From the NCBI RefSeq assembly GCF_900111685.1, contig NZ_FOHX01000008.1:62001-126000 (forward strand): a DNA stretch of 64,000 nucleotides, written 5' to 3'. The notes below the pieces were generated by a model. It made no database searches. It was not told the DNA's origin and was given only the letters and a program-made list of their open reading frames with translations. Shown piece by piece: positions 7,579 through 14,848 of this stretch; position 1 is the stretch's first letter; each line of letters starts with the position of its first letter. The stretch is from Nonomuraea wenchangensis (lineage in GTDB: Bacteria; Actinomycetota; Actinomycetes; Streptosporangiales; Streptosporangiaceae). The position numbers were made by a program, and so were the translations under genes.

Positions 7579-7898
7579 TCATGCCTTGCCGCGCCAGGGC
7601 ACGAGCGGCGCTCGGTGGATTGCAGGAGGGTGTCGATGAGCAGCCCGGAGGCGCCGATGACGAGCAGGCCGAGCACGACGACGTCGGCGATGCCGTAGAG
7701 GCTGCCGAGCGCGATCCGCCGCACGCTGGCCAGCAGGTGCTCCGACAGCAGGTAGCCGCCGTAGCCACGCTGCCCGTCGTGGACGGAGGAGGTGAGCAGG
7801 AACTGCTGCCACACCGAGCCGGGCGACGGCACGAACACCTCCGGCCAGAGGTGGGCGACCGCGACCGGCCGCGCAAGCTGCGGCGACGCCGCTTTCAC
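7579..7898 (-). pseudogene. ssuC: ssuC, deleted and frameshifted permease
   Basis: The frame starts with GTG at 7898, overlapping the stop of the YeiH gene by GTGA. It reads PEVFVPSPGSVWQQFLL and HDGQRGYGGYLLSEHLLASV, the N-terminal part of SsuC-type permeases. It then jumps to ADVVVLGLLVIGASGLLIDT, the last membrane helix, so the central transport core (about 150 residues) is absent. Near the end the expected tail LVPWRGKA-stop is in the neighbouring frame after STER, indicating a one-base shift near 7605-7612. Family length is about 260-290 residues; about 105 remain. Confidence 0.85.
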
Positions 7899-8995
7899 GA
7901 CACGGCGAACCCCGAGAACAGCGCCAGGGCGAGCGCGAGCGCCACCACCACGTTGACCACGGTCGCCGCCGCGAACACCGCGACCGGCCGCCAGCCCGCC
8001 TCCCGCAGCGAGGCGACCCGGAACTCCAGGCCGATGCTCACGAAGGCCAGGATGAGGAACCAGGTCCGCAGGTCGTTCGCCACCCCGATGACCTCCTTGC
8101 CGTGCCCGGCGGTGACCGTGGTGAGATACCAGGTCGCCAGCACGGAGGCGGCCACGAAGCCGAGCACGAACTTCGGGAAGCGCCGCCACAGCTCCCCCGC
8201 GCCGGGCCGGGGCGCGTCCGGCCGCCGGTCCACGCGGAAGGCGAACCAGGCCGTCAGCGCCACCACGACGACGCCGATGAGCGCGTTCTGGGTGACCTTG
8301 ACGATGGTGGCGATGGCCAGCGCGTCCTCGCCGGCGAGCGCGCCGGCGGCGGTCACCGCGGCGGTGGTGTCGATGTTGCCGCCGATCCACGCGCCCGCGA
8401 CCTCGGGGCTCAACCCGAGCAGCGAGGCCAGCGCGGGCAGGACGAAGATCGACGGCAGCGCGAAGGCGATCACCAGGCTGGCGCTGTAGGCGAGCTGCTC
8501 GCGCTTGGCCTGCACGGCCCCGGCCGCCGCGATGGCGGCGCTGACCCCGCAGATCGACACGGCGGACGACAGCAGCGCCCGCAGCCGGTCGTCCAGCCCC
8601 AGCCTGCCGCCCAGCCACCAGGTGAACAGGAACACCACGCTGATCAGCACCAGTGCCTGCGCGATCGCCGGCCCGGCCGCGGTCACGATCACCTTGAGGT
8701 TGATGGACGCGCCGAGCAGCACGAGCCCGGTCTTGATGAAGAACTCGGTGCGGAACCCGCCCGACAGCCGCTCCCGCAGCCCGGCCGCGGTGAGCACGGC
8801 GTTGCCGAGCAGGCCGAGGACGATCGCGTACACGGGGAACTCGATGGCCTTGGCCAGGCCCGAGCCGGCGAACCAGGACGGGACGTTCTGCTCCAGGAAA
8901 CGGGTGGCGGCCCCGAGCAGGAGGACGGCGAGCACGCCGAGCGCGCTCCACTGCCACGTGCGGGTCGTGGCGGCGGCGGTCCCGGCGGTCGTCAC
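7895..8995 (-). CDS. YeiH/UPF0324-family putative sulfate exporter
   Basis: This 366-residue membrane protein has about ten hydrophobic helices and the family blocks FFIKTGLVLLGASINLKVI, SSAVSICGVSAAIAAAGAV, GAWIGGNIDTTAAVTAAGAL and ATIVKVTQNALIG. The family (PSE) is thought to export sulfate or related anions. The GTG start at 8995 overlaps the stop of a 42-aa membrane peptide by GTGA, and its own stop overlaps the ssuC start, so it is co-translated with the sulfonate genes. Export of sulfite or sulfate released from sulfonates would suit this setting, but that is inference. The coding sequence looks intact even though the downstream ssu genes are broken. Confidence 0.88.
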   Translation of the reverse strand: MTTAGTAAATTRTWQWSALGVLAVLLLGAATRFLEQNVPSWFAGSGLAKAIEFPVYAIVLGLLGNAVLTAAGLRERLSGGFRTEFFIKTGLVLLGASINLKVIVTAAGPAIAQALVLISVVFLFTWWLGGRLGLDDRLRALLSSAVSICGVSAAIAAAGAVQAKREQLAYSASLVIAFALPSIFVLPALASLLGLSPEVAGAWIGGNIDTTAAVTAAGALAGEDALAIATIVKVTQNALIGVVVVALTAWFAFRVDRRPDAPRPGAGELWRRFPKFVLGFVAASVLATWYLTTVTAGHGKEVIGVANDLRTWFLILAFVSIGLEFRVASLREAGWRPVAVFAAATVVNVVVALALALALFSGFAVS

Positions 8996-9120
8996 GGCAC
9001 CAGGCCGGGCGGGATGACGCCGGCGAGGACGAGGACGAGCAGGGCCAGGCCGAGGAGGGTCGCCGCCCAGTCCTCGTTGAACGCGGTACGGCTCTCAGGA
9101 GGTTCTTCGCGGGTGCTCAT
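8992..9120 (-). CDS. 42-residue single-helix membrane peptide upstream of YeiH
   Basis: The ATG at 9120 opens a 42-codon frame starting MSTREEPPES, with an acidic soluble head (FNEDWAA) and one hydrophobic helix TLLGLALLVLVLAGVIPPG. Its TGA overlaps the GTG start of the YeiH gene (GTGA), a hallmark of translational coupling. The WAATLLGLALLVL-type helix looks like a small transporter accessory subunit, but I know of no defined function. No strong ribosome site is visible. The coupling and codon use make it a likely real gene. Confidence 0.7.
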   Translation of the reverse strand: MSTREEPPESRTAFNEDWAATLLGLALLVLVLAGVIPPGLVP

Positions 9121-9157
9121 GGGGTCAGGACACCACGGAGGATCAAACCCGTCAAGA

Positions 9158-9174
9158 CCTACTAATTTAGTGGG
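9158..9174 (-). promoter_or_regulatory. Near-palindromic operator upstream of the yeiH-ssu operon
   Basis: CCTACTAATTTAGTGGG is an AT-rich near-palindrome (8-bp arms, one mismatch) in otherwise GC-rich DNA, 38 bp upstream of the first operon gene on the minus strand and 13 bp from the stop of the neighbouring gene. Its placement suggests the operator or core promoter of the sulfur operon. The regulator is not encoded nearby. Confidence 0.5.
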
Positions 9175-9186
9175 TTAATGAGGTGA

Positions 9187-10194
9187 TCAGGCGGCGACCG
9201 TCTCGTCCTCCAGCGAGGTCGCGCCCTGCTCCCAGCGCCCCATCACGTGCTCCGCCCACAGCCGCTCGACGGCCAGGGCGCACGCCGCGCCGTACAGGAT
9301 GTCGCCGGTCAGCGCCGGCTCCTGCGTCGCCAGGCCGGTGCACAGGTCGTGCGCGGCGATCTGCTCGTGCACGGCGTCGGCCTGGACGTGCTCGTCGTAG
9401 AAGCGGGTGGCCTCGGCGTCCCCGCCGAGCCTGCGCAGGGCCGTGGCGTAGCGGCGGTTGGGCAGCGACGAGGTCATCTCCAGCGCGGCGAGGTGCCCGG
9501 CCAGCGCGCCACGCAGCCGCCGGTGCAGCCCGAACAGCGACATGACGTTGGAGACGGCCAGCGTGATGCCCGGCACCCGGCCCAGGTAGGCGCCGTAGGA
9601 GGCGTCCAGGCCCAGGGCGGTCATGGTGGTGCGGAACAGCTCGGCGTGCATGCGCTCGGCGCTGCCGCCGCCGTACTCGTCGGACTGGACCTCCACCAGC
9701 GCGGCCTTGGGCCGGCCGTGCAGGCGCGGGATGCCCCAGGTGTGCGGGTCGGCCTCCTTCAGATGGTAGATCGAGCGGTGGACGACGAACTCGCGGAACC
9801 GGTCGAGGTCGGCCTCGCGCTGGAGGTACGCCGCCAGCCCCGGCCCCTGCTGCTCGTCGTGGGCGACCAGTTCCTTCAGCGCCCGGCGCACCTGCTGGGG
9901 CGGCACCGGCGCGGGACGCGGCACGGCGTCCGCGAGCGCGCCCTCCATACGGCGTTCGAGCTCGCGCCGGAAGCCCAGGAGCGACGGCTGCCACTCCCAG
10001 CGGTCGTCCACGCCGTCGAAGCCGCGGTAGTGCAGCTCGTAGCAGGCGAACAGGGCGAGCTGCAGGTCGCCGTCCGCCAGGGCCGTGGCGCAGGGGCGCG
10101 GTGTCGCCGGCGGCGGGTCCAGGTCGGCGGGCGGCCCCGCGAGCCGCTCGAAGAGCTCAGCGGTGATGGGACCGCGGGCGGCGGGCAGGCGCAT
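9187..10194 (-). CDS. Iron-containing redox enzyme (heme-oxygenase-like diiron fold)
   Basis: The 335-residue protein matches the family annotated in actinomycetes as iron-containing redox enzyme, a heme-oxygenase-like diiron oxidase/oxygenase (HDO) fold related in shape to UndA and SznF. Possible metal ligands lie in VEVQSDEYGGG, RMHAELF, AALEMTSSLPNRRYA and DEHVQADAVHEQ, with a C-terminal helix HDLCTGLATQEPALTGDIL. The ATG at 10194 was chosen because the longer frame adds a Pro/Arg-rich tail unlike the family. It is divergent from an F420-type oxidoreductase with 122 bp between them, which may share regulation. The substrate is unknown. Confidence 0.78.
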   Translation of the reverse strand: MRLPAARGPITAELFERLAGPPADLDPPPATPRPCATALADGDLQLALFACYELHYRGFDGVDDRWEWQPSLLGFRRELERRMEGALADAVPRPAPVPPQQVRRALKELVAHDEQQGPGLAAYLQREADLDRFREFVVHRSIYHLKEADPHTWGIPRLHGRPKAALVEVQSDEYGGGSAERMHAELFRTTMTALGLDASYGAYLGRVPGITLAVSNVMSLFGLHRRLRGALAGHLAALEMTSSLPNRRYATALRRLGGDAEATRFYDEHVQADAVHEQIAAHDLCTGLATQEPALTGDILYGAACALAVERLWAEHVMGRWEQGATSLEDETVAA

Positions 10195-10316
10195 CGGACT
10201 CCGCTGCCCGGGGCCCCGAGGTCCAAACCGCGCGCCCCGGCCAGCGCGGCGGTCGCGGGCCGGGCGCGGCGGGCCCGCGATGATGGGAGGGAAGATCACG
10301 ATGACAGGAGCCACGC

Positions 10317-11186
10317 ATGCAGATCGGTGTCGTCTTCCCGCAGTCCGAGATGGGCGCGGACCCGGGCGCCGTGCGCGCCTACGGCCGGCGCGTCGAGGAG
10401 CTGGGCTTTCGCCATGTGCTCGCCTACGACCACGTCGTGGGCGCCGACCCGGCCGTGCACGAGGGCTGGAGCGGCCCCTATGACGTGCACACCACCTTCC
10501 ACGAGCCGATGGTGCTGTTCGGCTACCTGGCCGCGCTGACGTCGCTGGAGCTGGTCACCGGCATCATCATCCTGCCGCAGCGGCAGGCGGTGCTGGCCGC
10601 CAAGCAGGCGGCCGAGGTGGACCTGCTGACCGGCGGACGCTTCCGCATGGGCGTGGGTTTGGGCTGGAACCGGGTCGAGTACGAGGCGCTCGGCGCCGAC
10701 TTCGGCACCCGCGGCAGGCGGATCGAGGAGCAGGTCGCGGTCATGCGCCGGCTCTGGTGCGAGCAGACGGTCACCTTCGAGGGCGAGGACCACCGGGTGA
10801 GCGGCGCCGGGCTCGCGCCGCTGCCGGTGCAGCGGCCCATCCCGGTCTGGTTCGGCGCGCAGTCGCCCCCGGCCTACCGGCGGGCCGGACGGCTGGCCGA
10901 CGGCTGGTTCCCCCAGATGCTCCCGGGGCCGGAGCTGGACCAGGCCAAGGCCATGGTCGAGGAGGCCGCCGCGCAGGCCGGCCGCGACCCGTCCGAGCTC
11001 GGCATGGAGGGCCGGGTGCGGTGGAGGGGCGACGCCGGGGCGCTGGTGGACGTCGCCGGGCGCTGGCGGGAGGCGGGCGCGACGCATCTCGCGATCGACA
11101 CGATGGGGGCGGGCCTCGGCCCGGTCGAGGGACACCTGGACGCCCTGGAGGAGGCCGCCGCCGCGCTCGGACTGGAACGCGGCTGA
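10317..11186 (+). CDS. LLM-class F420-dependent oxidoreductase
   Basis: This 289-residue luciferase-like TIM-barrel protein belongs to the F420-dependent subgroup (TIGR03619-like). Supporting blocks are GFRHVLAYDHVVGADP, LVTGIIILPQRQAVLAAKQAAEVD, GGRFRMGVGLGWNRVEYEALG and PIPVWFGAQSPPAYRRAGRLADGWFP. The cofactor would be F420 rather than FMN, as in many actinobacterial members. ATG at 10317 follows an AGGAG site. It is divergent from the iron enzyme. The substrate cannot be predicted from sequence. Confidence 0.85.
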   Translation: MQIGVVFPQSEMGADPGAVRAYGRRVEELGFRHVLAYDHVVGADPAVHEGWSGPYDVHTTFHEPMVLFGYLAALTSLELVTGIIILPQRQAVLAAKQAAEVDLLTGGRFRMGVGLGWNRVEYEALGADFGTRGRRIEEQVAVMRRLWCEQTVTFEGEDHRVSGAGLAPLPVQRPIPVWFGAQSPPAYRRAGRLADGWFPQMLPGPELDQAKAMVEEAAAQAGRDPSELGMEGRVRWRGDAGALVDVAGRWREAGATHLAIDTMGAGLGPVEGHLDALEEAAAALGLERG

Positions 11187-11339
11187 GAGCAGACCGGCGC
11201 GTTACCTTGGCCGCCCGTCATGGGGATTTCGTGACCGGGGAATGACGCAGGTCAGAGGGGTGTTGTACCGTCCAGTGAGCGTGGCCGCGACCTCAGCCGT
11301 GGAGCGAGTGACCACCGGACCGCGCTCACCTGCGTCCGC

Positions 11340-11520
11340 ATCGCGGGCGCCGCGTACGATCCCACTCCCACCGCGGGCCTTCGATGCCCGCGGCCGCTGA
11401 ATCCGCCGTCGAGGCGGAACCGGGGACCCAATCTCGACCGGGGTGAATCGGCACGTCCATGTGCCGTAGGGCAGCTTCCGCACGCCCGAACCCGTCAGCT
11501 AACCCGGTAAGCGGCACGGA
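11340..11520 (+). promoter_or_regulatory. ydaO-type cyclic di-AMP riboswitch
   Basis: The 357-bp gap before the CHAP hydrolase gene holds the conserved elements of the ydaO/yuaA riboswitch: GGCGGAACCGGGGACCC (11413 on), GGGGTGAATCGGC, a variable stem, CCCGAACCCGTCAGCTAAC and CCGGTAAGCGGC ending near 11515. A perfect 8-bp hairpin (11371-11378 with 11386-11393) precedes it. In actinobacteria this class controls peptidoglycan hydrolase genes and turns them off at high c-di-AMP. A promoter probably lies around 11190-11340, but I could not place it confidently. Confidence 0.88.
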
Positions 11521-11543
11521 AGCATAAAAGGAGCAACACCCTT

Positions 11544-12236
11544 ATGGCCATCAGCCGTTTCATCCGTGCCCCGAAGCTGAACGCCGCCAAGCTGGCGCTG
11601 AGCGGGGCCCTCGCCGTCTCCGCCCTGGGCGCGACCGCCGCCGTGACCGCGGCCGCCGACAGCGCTCCCGCGCGGCCCGCGGCGGCCGGAGCCGCCGCCA
11701 CCACCGCCCAGCAGGACGTCAGCAACCGCGACGCGCGCGTGAACGTCTCCGCCGGGCAGGTCCTGGACCTCGCCCGCGCCCAGGTGGGCACGACCGAGAA
11801 CGCCGCCGGCGGCGGCACCAAGTTCCAGCAGTGGTACGCCGACTCGGCCCGCGCCGGCGAGACCGTCCTGCGCGACGGCGGCAACAGGAGCGCCTACCTG
11901 AACGCCCCCTGGTGCTCGATGTTCGTCTCCTGGGTCGGCGAGCAGAGCGGCGCCCGCTCCCAGATCGGCTGGGACGCCTACACCGTCGCTCACGCCAAGT
12001 GGTTCGCCGCCAACGACCGCTGGGGCACCGAGGCCAAGCCCGGCGCCGTCGTCTTCTTCGACTGGAACGGCGGCAAGAGCCTGAGCTCCATCGACCACGT
12101 CGGTTTCGTCGTCAAGGACAACGGCGACGGCACGATCTCCACGATCGAGGGCAACACCGGCAACGGCAAGGTCGAGGAGCGGGTCCGCCCGACCTCCCAG
12201 GTCGTCGGCTACGGCTACCCGAACTACGCCGCCTGA
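11544..12236 (+). CDS. Secreted CHAP-domain cell-wall hydrolase
   Basis: The 230-residue protein has a long signal peptide (positive start, hydrophobic stretch about residues 14-36, cleavage near ADSAPA). Next comes a linker and a CHAP amidase/endopeptidase domain with the catalytic Cys in LNAPWCSMFVSW, the His in SSIDHVGFVV and a polar third residue in STIEGNTGNG. It would cut peptidoglycan peptides outside the cell. AAAGGAG lies upstream of the ATG. The c-di-AMP riboswitch directly upstream explains its control and links it to osmotic and cell-wall state. It converges with a TetR gene 5 bp away. Confidence 0.9.
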   Translation: MAISRFIRAPKLNAAKLALSGALAVSALGATAAVTAAADSAPARPAAAGAAATTAQQDVSNRDARVNVSAGQVLDLARAQVGTTENAAGGGTKFQQWYADSARAGETVLRDGGNRSAYLNAPWCSMFVSWVGEQSGARSQIGWDAYTVAHAKWFAANDRWGTEAKPGAVVFFDWNGGKSLSSIDHVGFVVKDNGDGTISTIEGNTGNGKVEERVRPTSQVVGYGYPNYAA

Positions 12237-12241
12237 CCTCC

Positions 12242-12814
12242 TCATTCGTCCGGAGGCCAGTTCCTGAGCACCGAGTCGAGGGCGTCGAGGGTCCTCGCCC
12301 AGGACACGTCCACCTCGCGCGGGGTGCGGGCGAAGCCGCCCTGCGTCTCCAGGCTGACGAAACCGTGGAACATGCTGCCCAGCATGCGCACGGCGTCGGT
12401 CTGGGCGGGCTCGGGCAGGTCGTAGCCGCGCAGGATGGACCGGGTCATCTCGGCGTGCCGGCGGGCGGCGCTGGCGTAGGCGGTCTCGTCGTCGAGCTGG
12501 ATCTGCGCGGCGGCGTACCGGCCGGGGTGTTCCTTGGCGTAGCCGCGGTAGGCGTCGGCGAAGGCCACCAGGGCGTCCTTGCCGGCGCGGCCGGCGAGGG
12601 CGGCGGCGGCCCGCTCGGCGAGCTCGGCCAGCGCGAGGACCGCCACCCGTGCCCGCAGCTCCTGGACGTCCCTGACGTGGGAGTAGAGGGCGGCGGGCTT
12701 GACGCCGAACCGGCGGGCGAGCGCCGAGACCGTCAGGTTGTGGAAGCCGAGCTCGTCGGCCAGCTCCGCCGCCGCCTGGGTCAGGCGTTCCGCGGTCAGT
12801 CCCGCTCGTGCCAC
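12242..12814 (-). CDS. TetR/AcrR-family repressor (WHG-type C-terminus)
   Basis: The 190-residue regulator has an N-terminal helix-turn-helix (LTVSALARRFGVKPAALYSHV) and a ligand domain with the FHGFVSLETQGGF segment typical of TetR_C_33/WHG members. GTG at 12814 is chosen because GGAGG lies 5 bp upstream; the longer open frame runs through an AT-rich operator. A perfect palindrome CTTAAAGCCTTTAAG (12828-12842) sits just upstream, between this gene and the divergent FBP-type gene, so it probably represses itself and perhaps that neighbour. The ligand is unknown. Confidence 0.88.
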   Translation of the reverse strand: MARAGLTAERLTQAAAELADELGFHNLTVSALARRFGVKPAALYSHVRDVQELRARVAVLALAELAERAAAALAGRAGKDALVAFADAYRGYAKEHPGRYAAAQIQLDDETAYASAARRHAEMTRSILRGYDLPEPAQTDAVRMLGSMFHGFVSLETQGGFARTPREVDVSWARTLDALDSVLRNWPPDE

Positions 12815-12827
12815 GCGCCCTCCATCA

Positions 12828-12842
12828 CTTAAAGCCTTTAAG
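12828..12842. promoter_or_regulatory. Palindromic operator CTTAAAGCCTTTAAG
   Basis: A perfect 15-bp palindrome (7-bp arms, central C) lies in a short AT-rich gap between divergent genes, 14 bp from the TetR start and 41 bp from the FBP gene start. TATAAT-like sequence follows at about 12850. It fits a TetR dimer site. Confidence 0.7.
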
Positions 12843-12882
12843 CATTTGCATAATAGCATTAAGGAAACTAGCCTCGCCGCTC

Positions 12883-13389
12883 ATGAGACCTCTCACCGAG
12901 CGCGAGATCCGCGCGTCGTTCATCAACTGCTCGAAGGGTGAGGCCAAGCGCGCCGGCGTCCCGAGGGACCTGCCCGACCAGCCCTGGGGCGACCTCGACT
13001 TCCTCGGCTGGCGGGATCCGGGCGCGCCCGAACGCGCCTACCTGGTCGCCGAGCGCGACGGCGCCCTCGTCGGGGTGGCGCTCCGCGTGACCTCGGGTGC
13101 GGCCCGCGGCTTCACCGCGCGCAGCATGTGCTCGTTCTGCCTGACCACGCACACCAACGGCGGCGTCGCGCTCATGAGCGCCCGCCGCACCGGCGAGGCG
13201 GGCCGCCAGGGCAACTCCGTCGGCCAGTATCTGTGCGCCGACCTCGCCTGCTCCCTCTACCTGCGGGGCGGGAAGGAGGCCGCGGGCAGCGGCGTCATCG
13301 ACGAGTCCCTCACCCTGGAGGACAAGCTCGCCCGCACCCGGACGAACCTGTACGCCTTCCTGGACAAGGTGGCCGCGAGACCCGAATGA
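12883..13389 (+). CDS. FBP/FusB-like treble-clef zinc protein
   Basis: The 168-residue product resembles the FBP C-terminal domain family (EF-G-binding, FusB-like). It has four zinc-ligand cysteines in two pairs, CSFC (near residue 86) and the CADLAC region (near residue 120), plus THTNGGVALM. FusB proteins free EF-G from stalled ribosomes, for example under fusidic acid; whether this actinobacterial version does so is unproven. ATG at 12883 fits the family start RPLTEREIRASF. It is divergent from the TetR regulator. Confidence 0.82.
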   Translation: MRPLTEREIRASFINCSKGEAKRAGVPRDLPDQPWGDLDFLGWRDPGAPERAYLVAERDGALVGVALRVTSGAARGFTARSMCSFCLTTHTNGGVALMSARRTGEAGRQGNSVGQYLCADLACSLYLRGGKEAAGSGVIDESLTLEDKLARTRTNLYAFLDKVAARPE

Positions 13390-13394
13390 GACGG

Positions 13395-14348
13395 TCAGAC
13401 CGCGGGGCCTCGGCTGCGGAAGGAGGCGCGGTAGGACTGCGGGGTGACGCCGACGACCCGCTTGAACCGGTCACGGAACGCCGTCGCCGAGCCGAACCCG
13501 GCCTGCGCCGCGACCCGCTCGACGCCGTGGTCGGTGGTCTCCAGCAGGAGCTGGGCCCGCCGTACCCGGGCGCGCAGCAGCCACTGCAGCGGCGTGGTGC
13601 CGGTCTGCTCGCGGAAGCGGCGGCCCAAGGTGCGCTCGCTCATCCCGGCCCGCGCGGCCATGGCGGCCGGCGTCACCTCGCCGGCGAGATTGTCCTCGAT
13701 CCACGACAGCACCGGCTCCAGCAGCGACCCGCGCGGCGCCGGCGGCCGGGCGTGCGCGACGAACTGCGCCTGCCCGCCCTCGCGTTCCAGCGGCGTCACC
13801 GCCAGGCGGGCCGCGTCGGCGGCCACCGCAGAGCCGAGGTCGCGCCGGATCAAGTGCAGGCACAGGTCGAGCCCGGCGGCGGCGCCGGCCGAGGTGAGGA
13901 TCTGGCCGTTGTCCACGTAGAGGACGTCCGGCCGCACGTCCACCAGCGGGTACGCCTCCGCCAGCCGCGCCGCCGCGGCCCAGTGCGTGGTGGCGCTGAG
14001 CCCGTCGAGCAGCCCGGCGGCGGCGAGGGTGAACGCCCCCACGCAGATGGAGGCGATCCGGACGCCGCCGGCCGCCGCGGCGCGCAACGCCTCCAGCGCC
14101 GCCGGGTCGGGCGCGCCGGCCCGCTCGGAGGAGCCAGGCACGACGATGGTTTCCGCCTCGCGCAGCGCCTCCAGGCCGTGCGGGGCGACGATCGTGAAGG
14201 CGTCGCTCGCGACCTGTGGCGTCACCGCGCAGACCAGCACGCGGTACGCCCGCCGCCCGTCCACCCGGACCCGCCCGAACACCTCGACCGGCGTCGCCAG
14301 GTCGGCCGCCACCACCTGGTCCAGCGCCAGCACCGCCACCGTGTGCAT
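13395..14348 (-). CDS. GlxA-type AraC-family transcriptional regulator
   Basis: The 317-residue regulator has an N-terminal DJ-1/PfpI-like domain (about residues 1-170) with the nucleophile-elbow region IASICVGAFTLAAAGLLDG and the TTHWAAAARLAEAYP block. A C-terminal AraC double helix-turn-helix follows (GMSERTLGRRFREQTGTTPLQWLL and VAAQAGFGSATAFRDRFKRVVGVTP). ATG at 14348 matches the usual start of the family (MHTVAVLALD). It is divergent from the DUF6010-like gene, its most likely target, with 89 bp between them. Confidence 0.92.
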   Translation of the reverse strand: MHTVAVLALDQVVAADLATPVEVFGRVRVDGRRAYRVLVCAVTPQVASDAFTIVAPHGLEALREAETIVVPGSSERAGAPDPAALEALRAAAAGGVRIASICVGAFTLAAAGLLDGLSATTHWAAAARLAEAYPLVDVRPDVLYVDNGQILTSAGAAAGLDLCLHLIRRDLGSAVAADAARLAVTPLEREGGQAQFVAHARPPAPRGSLLEPVLSWIEDNLAGEVTPAAMAARAGMSERTLGRRFREQTGTTPLQWLLRARVRRAQLLLETTDHGVERVAAQAGFGSATAFRDRFKRVVGVTPQSYRASFRSRGPAV

Positions 14349-14437
14349 GAGGGACACCGTAGGCGGTGGCGGGAACCCGTGGGAAATTGTCGTTCCGGCC
14401 ACTGGGGTCCGCGGCCGGCCCGCCCTAGCGTTCCCCC

Positions 14438-14848
14438 ATGTCCATCCTCATGCCGATCCTCATCGGGATCGTCTGCGTCTGCCTGCTCTCCCTGATCCCC
14501 GATCCGCACCGCCGCCGCTTCAACGCCGTGCTGGTCGCCGGCGCGGGCGCCGCCTACCTGAGCGGCGGCGGGCTCGGGTACGCGGAGTTCGTCCTCCCGG
14601 CCGTCATGACCTACGTCGCCTTCCGCGGCCTGGAGAGCTGGACGTGGATCGGCGCGGGCTGGCTGCTCCACACGGCCTGGGACGTCCTGCACCACCTGAA
14701 CGCCAGCCCCATCCTCGCCTTCGCCGGCGACTCCTCCTTCGGCTGCGCCGTCTGCGACCCGGTCATCGCGCTGTGGTGCCTCGCGGGCGGCCCGCCGGTG
14801 CTCGCCCGGCTACGCGACCGGCTGCGCCGGACCGCCCCCGCCCGTTAG
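14438..14848 (+). CDS. DUF6010-like small membrane protein
   Basis: The 136-residue membrane protein has four hydrophobic segments and the blocks WIGAGWLLHTAWDVLHHLN, SSFGCAVCDPVIALW that I recall from DUF6010. The function is unknown. The conserved His-rich WDVLHH segment and two Cys residues could bind metal. It is divergent from the GlxA-type regulator, and its last 39 bp overlap the end of the convergent WYL regulator gene, unusual but compatible with compact packing. Confidence 0.78.
   Translation: MSILMPILIGIVCVCLLSLIPDPHRRRFNAVLVAGAGAAYLSGGGLGYAEFVLPAVMTYVAFRGLESWTWIGAGWLLHTAWDVLHHLNASPILAFAGDSSFGCAVCDPVIALWCLAGGPPVLARLRDRLRRTAPAR

Noticed and set aside
5994..8957. A 987-codon open frame on the minus strand
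   Set aside because: It is a chance join of ssuB, an ssuC piece and shadow frames of yeiH and ssuA. The separate genes have their own starts, ribosome sites and family matches.
11340..11520. A cobalamin riboswitch or T-box
   Set aside because: The conserved GUCAGCUAAC and GGUAAGC blocks belong to the ydaO class, and the target is a cell-wall hydrolase.
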